Of a stretch of DNA of 64,000 bases, positions 26,197 through 35,131 are shown one piece after another. The stretch covers positions 2,840,001 to 2,904,000 of the forward strand of contig NZ_CP120679.1 of assembly GCF_029537375.1 (NCBI RefSeq), in the 5' to 3' direction. This stretch comes from Bacillus sp. HSf4 (GTDB lineage Bacteria > Bacillota > Bacilli > Bacillales > Bacillaceae). The translations under genes were made by a program, and so were the position numbers. The notes under the pieces are model-generated. The model was not told the origin of the DNA. It saw only the letters and a list, made by a program, of their open reading frames with translations, and did not search any database. Position 1 is the first letter of the stretch; each line of letters begins with the position of its first letter.

Positions 26197-27354
26197 CTAA
26201 ACTTTTTCATCTGAGACGATATGAATGTCGATACCGTCCGTATGCCGCATGATGCTGTTGACAATGGAACCTTTCGTGATTTCCTCCCATCTTGAGCGAG
26301 CGGACTGCCCCAGCACAATCTGGGTGATGCTTTTTTTCTTCGCGATCTCGGTAATCGTTTCTGACACATAGCGTTTGCCGGAAGGTTTAAATATAAAAAT
26401 AAACTCGGCGCCAAATTGGGCACAGAGGCATTCCCATTGACTGATTTTGTCGCGTTCGTGTTTTCCCAGCCGCTCTTTTGACTGGGGGGAAACCGTCAGC
26501 ACAAACAGATTGGCTTTCAGCCTGCTCGCAATTCTCCAGCCGCGGCGAATCAGTTTTTCGGCATTTTTTCCGTGCTGCACGCAGACGAGTATTTTTTCAT
26601 TTGTTCCCCTTGGCCGCCGGCTCCCATTGAAACCGGTCCGCTCCATCCGGTCATCCACATCATCTGCCACTTCGCGCAAAGCGAGTTCTCTGAGCGCCGC
26701 TAAATTATTTTTGGTGAAAAAGTGGGATAAAGCCTGTTTTATTTTATGTTTTTCATAAATTTTTCCTTCCCGCAGCCGTTTTTGCAATGTTTCAGGGGTG
26801 ACATCGATCAGGATAATTTCATGAGCCCTATCCAAGACGCGGTCAGGAATCCGTTCCCTTACTTTTACACCCGTCACATGCTGAACAATATCATGAACGC
26901 TCTCTACATGCTGAATATTGACCGCAGAGAGAACGTTGATCCCTTCTTTCAAAATATCTTCTGCGTCCATATAGCGTTTTTCATTCTTCGATCCGGGAAT
27001 GTTTGTATGCGCTAGTTCATCTATGATCACAAGATCGGGCTTACGCTCAATGATCGCGTCGACATCCATTTCTTCGAGCATTTTTCCTTTGTATTCGATT
27101 TTCCTCTTTGGAATGATCTCCAAATCATTCATTAAAGCGGCCGTCTCTTTCCTGCCGTGCGTTTCGATTAGACCGATGACCACATCTATGCCCTCACGTT
27201 TTAAACCATCGGCCTCCTGCAGCATTCGGTACGTTTTCCCGACGCCGGGAGCCGAACCGATAAAAATCGTCCAATGCCCACTTTTCAGCATTTCAATTTC
27301 AGCCAATAGTTCCTCCGGTGTTTTTCTTCTAAAGTCCCGGGGGTTTTTTTGCAA
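26197..27354 (-). CDS. Stand-alone KdpD-like sensor (KdpD + USP domains, no kinase)
   Basis: The product has 385 residues and corresponds only to the N-terminal part of KdpD. The KdpD P-loop domain (about residues 20-230) has Walker A GSAPGVGKTYRM and LVIIDELAHTNIPGS, and a universal-stress-protein domain (about 250-380) follows. The four membrane helices, dimerisation His and ATPase of full KdpD are missing, and no kdpE is present. Such short forms are known beside kdp operons in several Gram-positives. USP domains of KdpD can bind c-di-AMP, which would fit the riboswitch upstream, but binding here is inference. The start is TTG with GGAGG nine bases upstream. It is last in the kdp operon. 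Confidence 0.88.
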   Translation of the reverse strand: MQKNPRDFRRKTPEELLAEIEMLKSGHWTIFIGSAPGVGKTYRMLQEADGLKREGIDVVIGLIETHGRKETAALMNDLEIIPKRKIEYKGKMLEEMDVDAIIERKPDLVIIDELAHTNIPGSKNEKRYMDAEDILKEGINVLSAVNIQHVESVHDIVQHVTGVKVRERIPDRVLDRAHEIILIDVTPETLQKRLREGKIYEKHKIKQALSHFFTKNNLAALRELALREVADDVDDRMERTGFNGSRRPRGTNEKILVCVQHGKNAEKLIRRGWRIASRLKANLFVLTVSPQSKERLGKHERDKISQWECLCAQFGAEFIFIFKPSGKRYVSETITEIAKKKSITQIVLGQSARSRWEEITKGSIVNSIMRHTDGIDIHIVSDEKV

Positions 27355-27371
27355 TAGTCAGCCCTCCTCGG

Positions 27372-27417
27372 AATGTCTTCCCCAATGTCTGCAGTATCTA
27401 GACATTGAGGAGACATC
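27372..27417 (-). other. Long imperfect hairpin between kdpC and the KdpD-like gene
   Basis: AATGTCTTCCCCAATGTCT (27372-27390) and AGACATTGAGGAGACATC (27400-27417) pair over about 16 of 18 positions with a 9-base loop. No T-run follows, so it is more likely an mRNA processing or stability element, or a partial terminator, than a full stop. Confidence 0.6.
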
Positions 27418-27418
27418 A

Positions 27419-27988
27419 CTAATTCAGCCTTTCCTTCAAATCAATGTTTAGGAGCAGTACATTCACACGCGGTTCACTGAAGATGGAAGCATTTTTTGTA
27501 TGTCTATGAACCAATTGTTCAAGATCTCTCTGTGAAACTCCTGTCAGTCTGCTGATTCTTGGAATTTGAACTCGTGCGCCGTCCGGGCTGATATCGGGGT
27601 CTAACCCCGATGCAGAATTCGTGATGACATCAACCGGAATCCCTTTGACAGGAACATCGGGATTTTCCTTTTTCCATGATTCAATTGAAGTTTTGATCCG
27701 CTTCAACAAAGCTGGATTTGACGATGCCTCATTCGGTGATCCCGACCCTGCCGCATCATAGCCGATGCTTGATTCCCTGCCGTGAAAAAAACGCGGATCT
27801 GTAAATGACTGCCCGATTAGCGCCGAGCCGATGATTTCTCCTTTTGGATTATAAACAAGACTTCCGTTTGATTTTTCAGGCATAACCGTCTGGGAAATTC
27901 CTGTCATCGCCAAGGGATACGCCAGCCCGCACATGATCATAAGTAGCAAGCTGACCCTGACAACCGCTCCTAATTCTTTCATTATCAT
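27419..27988 (-). CDS. kdpC: K+-transporting ATPase subunit C
   Basis: This is the assembly/chaperone-like subunit of the KdpFABC pump, about 189 residues, with one N-terminal membrane helix and an extracytoplasmic domain. The family motifs are SNGSLVYNPKGEIIGSALIGQSF and SASGLDPDISPDGARVQIPRI. Three ATG codons lie close together; the second (27988) is best spaced from AAGGAGG. It follows kdpB after 12 bases. Confidence 0.93.
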   Translation of the reverse strand: MIMKELGAVVRVSLLLMIMCGLAYPLAMTGISQTVMPEKSNGSLVYNPKGEIIGSALIGQSFTDPRFFHGRESSIGYDAAGSGSPNEASSNPALLKRIKTSIESWKKENPDVPVKGIPVDVITNSASGLDPDISPDGARVQIPRISRLTGVSQRDLEQLVHRHTKNASIFSEPRVNVLLLNIDLKERLN

Positions 27989-28000
27989 CATCTGTCCTCC

Positions 28001-30055
28001 TTACATGATCTGAATCAACATATCAATCAGCTTAATCCCGATAAACGGAACAATCACACCTCCAAGTCCATAGATCAATAAGTTGCGGGCCAATAAAGCA
28101 TTTGAGCTCATCGGTTTGTATGCTACTCCCTTTATCGCCAACGGGATGAGAAGCGGAATGATCACCGCGTTAAAAATCAGTGCCGATAAAATGGCCGACA
28201 ACGGTGAAGCAAGCCCCATAATGTTCAGTGCTTTGATGTCGGGAATGGCCAGCATAAACATCGCCGGAATAATGGCAAAGTATTTGGCAATATCATTTGC
28301 AATGCTAAACGTCGTTAAAGCGCCGCGGGTCATGAGCAGCTGCTTTCCAATCGACACCACTTCAATAATCTTCGTCGGATTCGAGTCAAGATCCACCATG
28401 TTCGCCGCTTCTTTTGCCGCAGTCGTCCCGCTGTTCATGGCAATCCCTACGTCAGCTTGGGCCAGCGCCGGCGCATCATTTGTCCCATCTCCCGTCATGG
28501 CGACTAATTTTCCCTTCAATTGTTCCTCTTTGATGACGTTGATTTTATCTTCCGGTTTGCATTCCGCGATAAAATCATCGACCCCGGCCTCTTTGGCGAT
28601 GGTTGCAGCGGTAAGCAGATTATCACCCGTACACATCACCGTTTTTATTCCCATTTTGCGAAGCTCTTCAAAACGTTCTCTCATCCCCGGTTTGACGGTG
28701 TCCTTCAAATAAATCAAACCGAACATTCGATCATCGGCCGCCACGGCCAGCGGAGTACCGCCTTCTTTTGAAATCTGTTCGCTTTTTTGATCAAGATCCT
28801 GCGGAATCGTTCCGCCGTTTTCTTCGACCCACTGTTTCACGGCATCGACGGCACCTTTGCGTATTTTTCTTCCATCCGGAAGATCAGCTCCGCTCATTCT
28901 TGTTTCCGCTTTGAAGTCGACGAAATCTCCGCCTTCAACAACAGATGAGTCGTATTGGATTGTCCGTTTTTTGGCGAGTTCGATGACAGAGCGCCCTTCC
29001 GGTGTTTCATCATGAACCGAACTGAGAGCTGCATATTCGCCGACAGACTGCAGTGTTTCTTCTCCGACCGGCACAAACTCACTAGCCATCCGGTTCCCAA
29101 ACGTGATCGTTCCCGTTTTATCGAGAATGATCGTGTTAATATCACCGGCGGCCTCGACAGCTTTCCCCGACATCGCCAGCACGTTAAACCGGGTGACACG
29201 ATCCATCCCCGCAATCCCGATCGCCGACAAAAGCCCTCCAATCGTCGTCGGGATCAGACAGACAAGCAGTGCAATCAGGATCGCGGGATCAAGTTGAAAA
29301 CCGAGGTAAGCCGTAAACAACGGAAGTGTCACAACAACAATCAGAAAAATGATGGTCAAGCTCATTAACACGGTGTTCAAGGCAATTTCATTCGGGGTTT
29401 TCTGCCTTTCCGCTCCTTCGACCAAGGCAATCATCTGATCCAAAAAGGTTTCACCGGGATCGCTTGTGATTTCGATTGTAATCGAATCGCTGATGACGCG
29501 GGTCCCACCCGTGACAGAACTAAAATCGCCACCCGCTTCTTTGATAACCGGGGCGGACTCACCTGTAATGGCCGATTCATCAACGGAGGCGAGACCATCG
29601 ATCACTTCGCCGTCTCCGGGAATCATTTCACCTTGGGATACAATGACAATATCCCCTTTTCGCAGATCGTCTGATGACACTTTTTCGCTTCTGCCATCCA
29701 TTACTTTATTGGCCCAGATCCTTTTTTTCGTCTGTTTTAAAGAATCCGCCTGCGCTTTTCCCCTTCCTTCAGCCAATGCTTCAGCGAAGTTGGCGAACAA
29801 AACCGTAAAAAGCAAGATCACGGAAACTGCCGGGTTGAACCAAGGAGCCGCCGCGCTTCCGAAATACTGCGGAAAAATGGAAAGCAGAACGGCAATCAAA
29901 AAACCAACTTCCACCATAAATATAATCGGATTTTTAACCATACGTCTCGGATCTAATTTTAAAAAAGCATCTTTGATCGCAGCTTTTATGATTGTTTTGT
30001 CCATCATACGCTTTGGCTTGCGAACCGAATCTGAAACGATCGGCAAATCGTTCAT
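28001..30055 (-). CDS. kdpB: K+-transporting P-type ATPase subunit B
   Basis: This is the catalytic subunit that hydrolyses ATP to drive high-affinity potassium uptake. It has 684 residues and is complete. It shows the phosphorylation motif [13 protein letters not shown], the actuator loop ITGESAPV, the hinge [18 protein letters not shown] and seven membrane segments. It lies between kdpA and kdpC. Confidence 0.96.
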   Translation of the reverse strand: MNDLPIVSDSVRKPKRMMDKTIIKAAIKDAFLKLDPRRMVKNPIIFMVEVGFLIAVLLSIFPQYFGSAAAPWFNPAVSVILLFTVLFANFAEALAEGRGKAQADSLKQTKKRIWANKVMDGRSEKVSSDDLRKGDIVIVSQGEMIPGDGEVIDGLASVDESAITGESAPVIKEAGGDFSSVTGGTRVISDSITIEITSDPGETFLDQMIALVEGAERQKTPNEIALNTVLMSLTIIFLIVVVTLPLFTAYLGFQLDPAILIALLVCLIPTTIGGLLSAIGIAGMDRVTRFNVLAMSGKAVEAAGDINTIILDKTGTITFGNRMASEFVPVGEETLQSVGEYAALSSVHDETPEGRSVIELAKKRTIQYDSSVVEGGDFVDFKAETRMSGADLPDGRKIRKGAVDAVKQWVEENGGTIPQDLDQKSEQISKEGGTPLAVAADDRMFGLIYLKDTVKPGMRERFEELRKMGIKTVMCTGDNLLTAATIAKEAGVDDFIAECKPEDKINVIKEEQLKGKLVAMTGDGTNDAPALAQADVGIAMNSGTTAAKEAANMVDLDSNPTKIIEVVSIGKQLLMTRGALTTFSIANDIAKYFAIIPAMFMLAIPDIKALNIMGLASPLSAILSALIFNAVIIPLLIPLAIKGVAYKPMSSNALLARNLLIYGLGGVIVPFIGIKLIDMLIQIM

Positions 30056-30074
30056 TGATAAAGCCCCCCTATCA

Positions 30075-31742
30075 TCATGTTAAAAACTCTGCAACCGGCC
30101 CCAACACCAACACAGGAAAGAAGGTGAGTGCTCCGACAATCAAAATCGAGGCAACAAAAATGCCGCCAAACAGACTTGTATCCGTCCGGAATGTGCCGGT
30201 CGTTTCCGGGACGGCTTGTTTTTTCAACAAAGATCCCGTGACAGCCAGCAATGTGACGATTGAGAAATAACGGCCGATGAACATCACAATCCCGGTTGTT
30301 ATATTCCAGAATGGTGTGGCATCTCCCAGTCCTTCAAAGCCGGAACCGTTATTCGCGGCTGAGGATGTATACTCATATAAAACCTGGCTGATCCCGTGAA
30401 AACCGGGATTTGAGATCGCATCTTGCCCGGCCTGTGTATACATTGCAAGCGCTGACGCCCCTAGAATCAACAGGGGATGAATCAGCAGCGTGACAGCAAT
30501 GAGCTTCATTTCTTTTCCTTCAATTTTTTTGCCTAAAAACTCAGGTGTTCTCCCCACCATTAAACCGGAGAGAAAAACGGAGACCATCGCATACAAAAGC
30601 ATGTTCATAAATCCGGCACCAATTCCGCCAAAAACCGTGTTCAGCATCATGTTGAGCAATGCCATAAGCCCTGTGAGAGGCGCCAGCGTATCGTGCATCG
30701 TATTGACCGCACCCGTTTCAGTTGCGGTGGTGACCATCGCATAAAAGGCTGAATTCAATGTTCCAAAACGGACTTCTTTTCCCTCCATACTGCCTTCATC
30801 ATGGCTGATCCCCAGCTCGCTGACAGCGGTGTTTCCTCCCGATTCCGTCATAAAGGCTGCACCGGCGGCGATTAAAAACAAAAGACCGGCCGATACAAAA
30901 AGGATCCGTCCCTGTTTTTTGTTCCCTACCATTTTCCCGTAGGTAAACGGCAGTGAAATGGTGATGAGAAGCATCAACAAGATTTGAACCGCATTGCTCC
31001 ATCCATTTGGATTTTCATATGGATGGGAAGAGTTGACCCCGAAATACCCTCCTCCGTTGTTTCCCAGTTCTTTGATGGATAAAAAAGAAGCGACCGGCCC
31101 GCGCAAAATCGTCTGCTCCCCTCCGGTTAGCGTATGGGCTGTGGCGGTCGGGCTGAGCGTCTGAGGTACCCCTAAACCGACAAAAACAAGGGCCGCAACA
31201 ACGGAGATCGGCAGTAAAATCCGGGTGATAGAGCGAATCAGATCGACAAAGAAATTGCCGAGCGGCTTTCCGGCAAGCCCCCGAATCATCGCCATCGCTG
31301 CAGAGAGGGCGGTGGCAGGCGCCGCAAACATTAAAAAGGTAATGGCGATCATTTGCGACAACAGAGAAAGACCGCTTTCACCGCTGTAATGCTGTAAATT
31401 CGTATTGGTCATAAAACTGACGGCTGTATTAAAGGCAAGCGTCGGCTCCATACCCGCAACGTTTGTCGGATTGAAAGGCAATACCCCTTGCAGGCGGAAA
31501 ACGAGATAGACCGTGCAAATCACCACCGTGTTGGTCAAAACAAGGGAGACAGCGTATTTCCTCCATGATTGATTTTCCGTTTTCACACCGCCAATTCGAT
31601 AAAACAGACGTTCAGCCGGCAGAAAAATACGGTCGATTTGAGACGGAGCGTAATCAAACACTTTAGCTATGTAAAGCCCCATCGGTTTAGCCGCCGACAA
31701 TGCGATCAGCAGAATGAAACAGATCGACAAAAGCGATGTCAT
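30075..31742 (-). CDS. kdpA: K+-transporting ATPase subunit A
   Basis: This potassium-binding channel-like subunit has 555 residues, with about ten membrane helices and selectivity-filter loops such as [18 protein letters not shown] and [12 protein letters not shown]. The GGGGG Shine-Dalgarno sequence lies nine bases before the ATG. It follows kdpF after 16 bases. Confidence 0.96.
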   Translation of the reverse strand: MTSLLSICFILLIALSAAKPMGLYIAKVFDYAPSQIDRIFLPAERLFYRIGGVKTENQSWRKYAVSLVLTNTVVICTVYLVFRLQGVLPFNPTNVAGMEPTLAFNTAVSFMTNTNLQHYSGESGLSLLSQMIAITFLMFAAPATALSAAMAMIRGLAGKPLGNFFVDLIRSITRILLPISVVAALVFVGLGVPQTLSPTATAHTLTGGEQTILRGPVASFLSIKELGNNGGGYFGVNSSHPYENPNGWSNAVQILLMLLITISLPFTYGKMVGNKKQGRILFVSAGLLFLIAAGAAFMTESGGNTAVSELGISHDEGSMEGKEVRFGTLNSAFYAMVTTATETGAVNTMHDTLAPLTGLMALLNMMLNTVFGGIGAGFMNMLLYAMVSVFLSGLMVGRTPEFLGKKIEGKEMKLIAVTLLIHPLLILGASALAMYTQAGQDAISNPGFHGISQVLYEYTSSAANNGSGFEGLGDATPFWNITTGIVMFIGRYFSIVTLLAVTGSLLKKQAVPETTGTFRTDTSLFGGIFVASILIVGALTFFPVLVLGPVAEFLT

Positions 31743-31758
31743 TTTCTTTTACCCCCAG

Positions 31759-31836
31759 TTAAAATTTTTCCGGATTCAACAAAGCATAGGTTAAATAAAC
31801 AAACATGGCGATCACTATGGCAAAGAGACATATCAT
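31759..31836 (-). CDS. kdpF: K+-transporting ATPase subunit F
   Basis: This is a 25-residue single-helix membrane peptide whose C-terminal half, YLTYALLNPEKF, matches the KdpF signature (YLxYALxxPExF). It stabilises the Kdp complex. The ATG at 31836 is preceded by AGAGGGTG. It is easily missed because of its length. Confidence 0.88.
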   Translation of the reverse strand: MICLFAIVIAMFVYLTYALLNPEKF

Positions 31837-31851
31837 TTGGATTCACCCTCT

Positions 31852-31947
31852 CTATGAATGATCAGTCGTTTTTCCCGCCCACTTCACCAATAAAAGCAGC
31901 ATCGCCGTTAAAGATGCGGTCACAGCCAGCATCACGATATCACGCAC
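31852..31947 (-). CDS. Small single-pass membrane protein ahead of kdpF
   Basis: This 31-residue frame starts at GTG 31947, nine bases after a strong GAGGAGG, and ends 15 bases before kdpF. Residues 4-24 form one hydrophobic helix (IVMLAVTASLTAMLLLLVKW), and a charged tail KTTDHS follows. It does not carry the KdpF signature. Position, ribosome binding site and composition argue that it is translated; I know of no name for it. Confidence 0.6.
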   Translation of the reverse strand: MRDIVMLAVTASLTAMLLLLVKWAGKTTDHS

Positions 31948-31985
31948 GTTTACTCACCTCCTCTCATTTCTGTTTTGAAGGCATG

Positions 31986-32027
31986 AAAAAAAGCCGCAAG
32001 AGAACAAACCTCTTACGGCTTTTTTTA
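31986..32027 (-). terminator. Riboswitch-controlled terminator in the kdp leader
   Basis: On the minus strand, AAAAAAAGCCGTAAGAG pairs with CTCTTGCGGCTTTTTTT around a 7-base loop (one mismatch), followed by T residues. It lies between the c-di-AMP aptamer and the first kdp gene, so it is the expression platform. Confidence 0.88.
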
Positions 32028-32067
32028 GGCACAGTTAAGAAACCGTGCTTTCCGCACGTATTTGGGT

Positions 32068-32210
32068 TCTCTTTAAACGCTTACGAGGTTAGCTGTCGGA
32101 TTCAGGTGCAAAGAGTCACCTTACCTTGAAAAAGGATTCACCCCAAGTGGCATGCCACAAAAAATTGGTTCCCCCGCTTCCGGTTGGAATTCAGCGGTTA
32201 CGTAAATTGG
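32068..32210 (-). promoter_or_regulatory. c-di-AMP (ydaO/yuaA) riboswitch of the kdp operon
   Basis: Read on the minus strand, the leader contains the conserved blocks of this class in order: CCGCTGAATTCC, GGGGAACCA, GGGGTGAATCCT, TCTTTGCACC, GAATCCGACAGCTAACCTCG, TAAGCG and AAAGAGA. The class is established as a c-di-AMP off-switch that controls potassium uptake and cell-wall genes in Bacillus. High c-di-AMP (high potassium) should favour the terminator at 31986-32027 and shut off kdp. Confidence 0.93.
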
Positions 32211-32239
32211 AAATTTTATTCAGTTTTTTGATGAGATTT

Positions 32240-32268
32240 ATATTACGCCCGTAAAACAGAAGTGTAAA
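32240..32268 (-). promoter_or_regulatory. Probable promoter of the kdp operon
   Basis: On the minus strand, TTTACA (32268-32263), 17 bases and TAATAT (32245-32240) lie just upstream of the riboswitch. Confidence 0.55.
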
Positions 32269-32402
32269 GTTTCATAAGTGGTCAAATATGACGATATTCA
32301 CCTTTTATCCCTCTATTATCATACTTTATTTCATACTTTCGTCTCTTTTCTTTAAAAATCTCACTTTTTCTAAAACGCAATTGTGAAAAAGCTGGACAAC
32401 AA

Positions 32403-32427
32403 ACACCGTTCGACCATCGAACGGTGT
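32403..32427 (-). terminator. Terminator of ytbE
   Basis: ACACCGTTCGA and TCGAACGGTGT form an 11-bp stem, with TTTGTTGT after it on the minus strand. It starts just after the ytbE stop codon. Confidence 0.75.
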
Positions 32428-32433
32428 CATGAC

Positions 32434-33279
32434 TTAAAAGTCAAAATTGTCAGGATCAGGGCCGACGCGGGTGTTCTCATTCAACCCGTCAATTTGCCTC
32501 ATCTCCTCTTGTGTCAGCTCAAAATCGAATATATCCGCGTTTTCCGCAATCCGCTGCGGTTTGGTTGATTTCGGAATCGTGATGACGCCGTTTTGCAAAT
32601 CCCAGCGCAATATAACTTGGGCAGCGGTTTTGCCGTGTTTTTTGGCGATGTCTTGTAAAAGCGGATGGTCGAGCAGCTGCCCCTGCATTAACGGAGACCA
32701 AGCTTCAAGCTGAATCCCGTGAACGCTGCAAAATGAATGAAGTTCTTTCTGTGTCAGGCGCGGATGGTACTCGACTTGATTGATCATCGGTTTGATTTTG
32801 GCATCCTTCAACAAATCTTCGAGATGGTGGATTTGAAAATTGCTGACTCCGATCGCTTTCACGCGCCCTGCTTCATAAAGGGTTTCCAGCGCCCTCCAGG
32901 CCTCTTTATACCGCCCTTCGACAGGCCAATGGATCAGATATAAATCCAGCGCATCAAGCCCCAATTTTTCAAGGCTCGCTTCATAGGCGGAGATGGTAGA
33001 CTCATAGCCTAAATCATCATTCCATACTTTTGATGTGACAAATATATCATCTCTTGAAATACCGGCCGCCTTGATCCCTTCACGGATTCCCTGTCCGACT
33101 CCTGCTTCATTTCCGTAGATTGCCGCCGTATCAATGCTGCGATAGCCGTGGGCAATCGCCGTTTTGACCGCCTGAACCAGCTCAGGCCCTTCTTCCACCT
33201 TAAATACACCGAGCCCAAACCAGGGCATGTCCTTGCCGTTATGCAAAGTGATTCGATCTTGTAAATGTTTTGCAGTCAT
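32434..33279 (-). CDS. ytbE: Aldo/keto reductase
   Basis: This NADPH-dependent reductase has 281 residues and a TIM barrel. It carries the AKR signatures GYRSIDTAAIYGNE (catalytic Asp and Tyr), DLYLIHWP (with His) and the NADP-binding IPKSTKPQRIAENADIFDF, and resembles the YtbE/YvgN methylglyoxal reductase-like group. The ATG at 33279 has GGAGG six bases upstream. It follows ytbD after 29 bases and shares its HxlR-controlled promoter, so detoxification of reactive carbonyls or quinones is a fair guess. Confidence 0.87.
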   Translation of the reverse strand: MTAKHLQDRITLHNGKDMPWFGLGVFKVEEGPELVQAVKTAIAHGYRSIDTAAIYGNEAGVGQGIREGIKAAGISRDDIFVTSKVWNDDLGYESTISAYEASLEKLGLDALDLYLIHWPVEGRYKEAWRALETLYEAGRVKAIGVSNFQIHHLEDLLKDAKIKPMINQVEYHPRLTQKELHSFCSVHGIQLEAWSPLMQGQLLDHPLLQDIAKKHGKTAAQVILRWDLQNGVITIPKSTKPQRIAENADIFDFELTQEEMRQIDGLNENTRVGPDPDNFDF

Positions 33280-33308
33280 GATTGACCTCCTGATTAGTGT
33301 TGTTTTGA

Positions 33309-34547
33309 TCAAGCGCAGTCTCCATCATCGGCAAAGAAGACTTTGTCAGCTTGATCATGTTTTTCATCTTTTCGTTCAAAGCTCCTGCATAAGCCTGTCA
33401 AAAGGACAGCGCCGAGCACCATAAACCCGCCGGCCCATGGCGTGTGGATCAGCCCGATCGAGTCTGTGATGATTCCTCCCACGTAAGAGCCGATGGCAAT
33501 GCCTGCGTTAAACGCGGCGATATTAACGGCTGATGCGACATCCACCGCTCCCGGAACAAACCGCTCAGCCAGCATGACGACATAGACCTGAAGTCCGGGA
33601 ACATTCATAAAAGCTAAAAACCCCATCAAAATGATCGTGATCAGCCCGGCTGTTTTAAACGGGGCTGTCGCTGTGAGAATGAAAAGCACTGCCGCCTGGG
33701 CTATAAACATATAAAATAATGCATCAAGCGGCTTTTGGTTTGCCGCCTTTCCGCCAATGATGTTGCCGAGGGCAATCGCAGCCCCGTATACGAGCAAAAT
33801 AACCGCAACGGCTTCTGCCTTAAAGCCTGTTACATGCTGAAGCAGCGGAGATAAATACGTGAAGACGACAAATGTTCCTCCGTATCCAAGGGCCGTAATG
33901 ATAAATAACAGGAGCAAGCGGCCGTTCGCCACAAGTTTAAACTGGCTCCGGAACGTCGTTCGCGCACCTTTCGGCAAATCAGCCGGGACAAGGATGCTGT
34001 TGGCGATCAACGCGAGCGCTCCAACGGCAACGATGGCCATAAAGGCCAATCTCCAGCCGAATTGCTGGCCGATGAAGGTGCCGATTGGAACACCTGTGAT
34101 CGTCGCTACGGTCAGTCCGGTAAACATAATCGAAATCGCGCCGGCCCGTTTGTTTTCCGGCACCAGGCTCGCAGCAATCGTTGAACCGATTGACATAAAC
34201 ACACCGTGCGAAAACGCGGAAAGCACACGGGCGGCGAGCAAAACACCGATCGTTCCGGCACAAGCGGCGATCCCGTTTCCGATCATAAAAACGACCATAA
34301 TCAAAAGCAGCAGCGTTTTCCGCGGGATCCGCGATGTCAATGATGTTAAAACAGGCGCTCCAAACGTCACGCCCAGCGCATATAAAGAAACCGTCAGCCC
34401 GGCCGTCGTCACGGGGATGTGCATGTCCCCGGCGATCAAAGGCAAGAGCCCGACGCTGATAAATTCCGTCGTTCCGATGGCAAATGCGCTGACAGCCAAA
34501 GCTAACAGCGCCAATATACTGCGCTTTTTATGCTGAATAGAAGACAT
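33309..34547 (-). CDS. ytbD: MFS efflux transporter (DHA1 family)
   Basis: The product has 412 residues and 12 membrane segments. The N-terminus is SILALLALAVSAFAIGTTEFISVGLLPLIAGD, the AraJ/YdhP/YtbD signature. The ATG at 34547 has AAGGAGGAG upstream; the open frame runs further back only because a 24-bp tandem duplication keeps it open. The MFS, aldo/keto reductase and divergent HxlR genes reproduce the B. subtilis ytbDE-ytcD arrangement, as I recall it. Confidence 0.85.
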   Translation of the reverse strand: MSSIQHKKRSILALLALAVSAFAIGTTEFISVGLLPLIAGDMHIPVTTAGLTVSLYALGVTFGAPVLTSLTSRIPRKTLLLLIMVVFMIGNGIAACAGTIGVLLAARVLSAFSHGVFMSIGSTIAASLVPENKRAGAISIMFTGLTVATITGVPIGTFIGQQFGWRLAFMAIVAVGALALIANSILVPADLPKGARTTFRSQFKLVANGRLLLLFIITALGYGGTFVVFTYLSPLLQHVTGFKAEAVAVILLVYGAAIALGNIIGGKAANQKPLDALFYMFIAQAAVLFILTATAPFKTAGLITIILMGFLAFMNVPGLQVYVVMLAERFVPGAVDVASAVNIAAFNAGIAIGSYVGGIITDSIGLIHTPWAGGFMVLGAVLLTGLCRSFERKDEKHDQADKVFFADDGDCA

Positions 34548-34586
34548 TTTTCTCCTCCTTTTGTTATCGTGTATAGCAAACAACAG

Positions 34587-34634
34587 CCGGCACATGATAT
34601 TATCATCCATCCGGCACATGATATTATCATCCAT
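34587..34634. repeat. Exact 24-bp tandem duplication containing a palindrome
   Basis: Two head-to-tail copies (34587-34610 and 34611-34634) begin CCGGCACATG and end TATCATCCAT. Each contains the perfect palindrome ATGATATTATCAT. They lie between the ytbD start codon and the HxlR-type repeat. Confidence 0.9.
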
Positions 34635-34649
34635 ATAGAGATCAAAGAA

Positions 34650-34709
34650 AAGTACGCACTTTTAAGTATGATAGGAACCTAAAAGTGATATAGGCACTTT
34701 TTTGTACCC
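34650..34709. promoter_or_regulatory. Operator region between ytbD and ytcD (HxlR-type)
   Basis: Two related blocks, AAGTACGCACTTTTAAGT-ATAGG and CTAAAAGTGATATAGGCAC, contain CACTTTTA/TAAAAGTG inverted half-sites and outer GTAC repeats. The same pattern is found at 9652-9691. The position between divergent genes beside an HxlR regulator supports an autoregulatory operator. Confidence 0.6.
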
Positions 34710-34724
34710 AAAAGGAGGATAAAC

Positions 34725-35108
34725 ATGAAGCAGAAAAAGTACAATATATCAGTTGAAGCGACCCTTGAAGTGATCGGGGGAAAATGGAAATGCGTCATCC
34801 TGTGCCACTTGACGCACGGAAAAAAACGGACAAGTGAATTGAAACGCCTCATGCCGAACATCACTCAAAAAATGCTGACCCAGCAGCTGCGCGAGCTGGA
34901 AGAAGACGGCGTCATCAATCGAATTGTCTACCAGCAGGTTCCCCCAAAAGTCGAATATGAATTGAGCGAATACGGACGGACGCTTGAGGGCATCTTAGAC
35001 TCCCTGTGCGCCTGGGGCGAAAAACATATTACGAAAGTATACGGTGATAAATTCGCTGTTTTGGAGGACAGTGTGTTGAATGATAAATTGAAACAGGATC
35101 ATGAATAA
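34725..35108 (+). CDS. ytcD: HxlR-family transcriptional regulator
   Basis: This winged-helix regulator has 127 residues. The core is VEATLEVIGGKWKCVILCHLTHGKKRTSELKRLMPNITQKMLTQQLRELEEDGVINR, diagnostic of the HxlR group. It has a single conserved N-terminal Cys (KWKCVIL) that in YodB-type relatives senses thiol-reactive electrophiles, plus no other Cys in the DNA-binding part except CHLTH. AAAAGGAGG lies upstream. It is divergent from ytbD-ytbE and followed by the peptidase E gene. Confidence 0.88.
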   Translation: MKQKKYNISVEATLEVIGGKWKCVILCHLTHGKKRTSELKRLMPNITQKMLTQQLRELEEDGVINRIVYQQVPPKVEYELSEYGRTLEGILDSLCAWGEKHITKVYGDKFAVLEDSVLNDKLKQDHE

Positions 35109-35131
35109 AAATGAAAAAGGAATGGGGATTG

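Noticed and set aside
26136..26423. 95-residue frame overlapping the end of the KdpD-like gene
   Set aside because: Shadow of the real gene on the same strand in another frame; no start signal.
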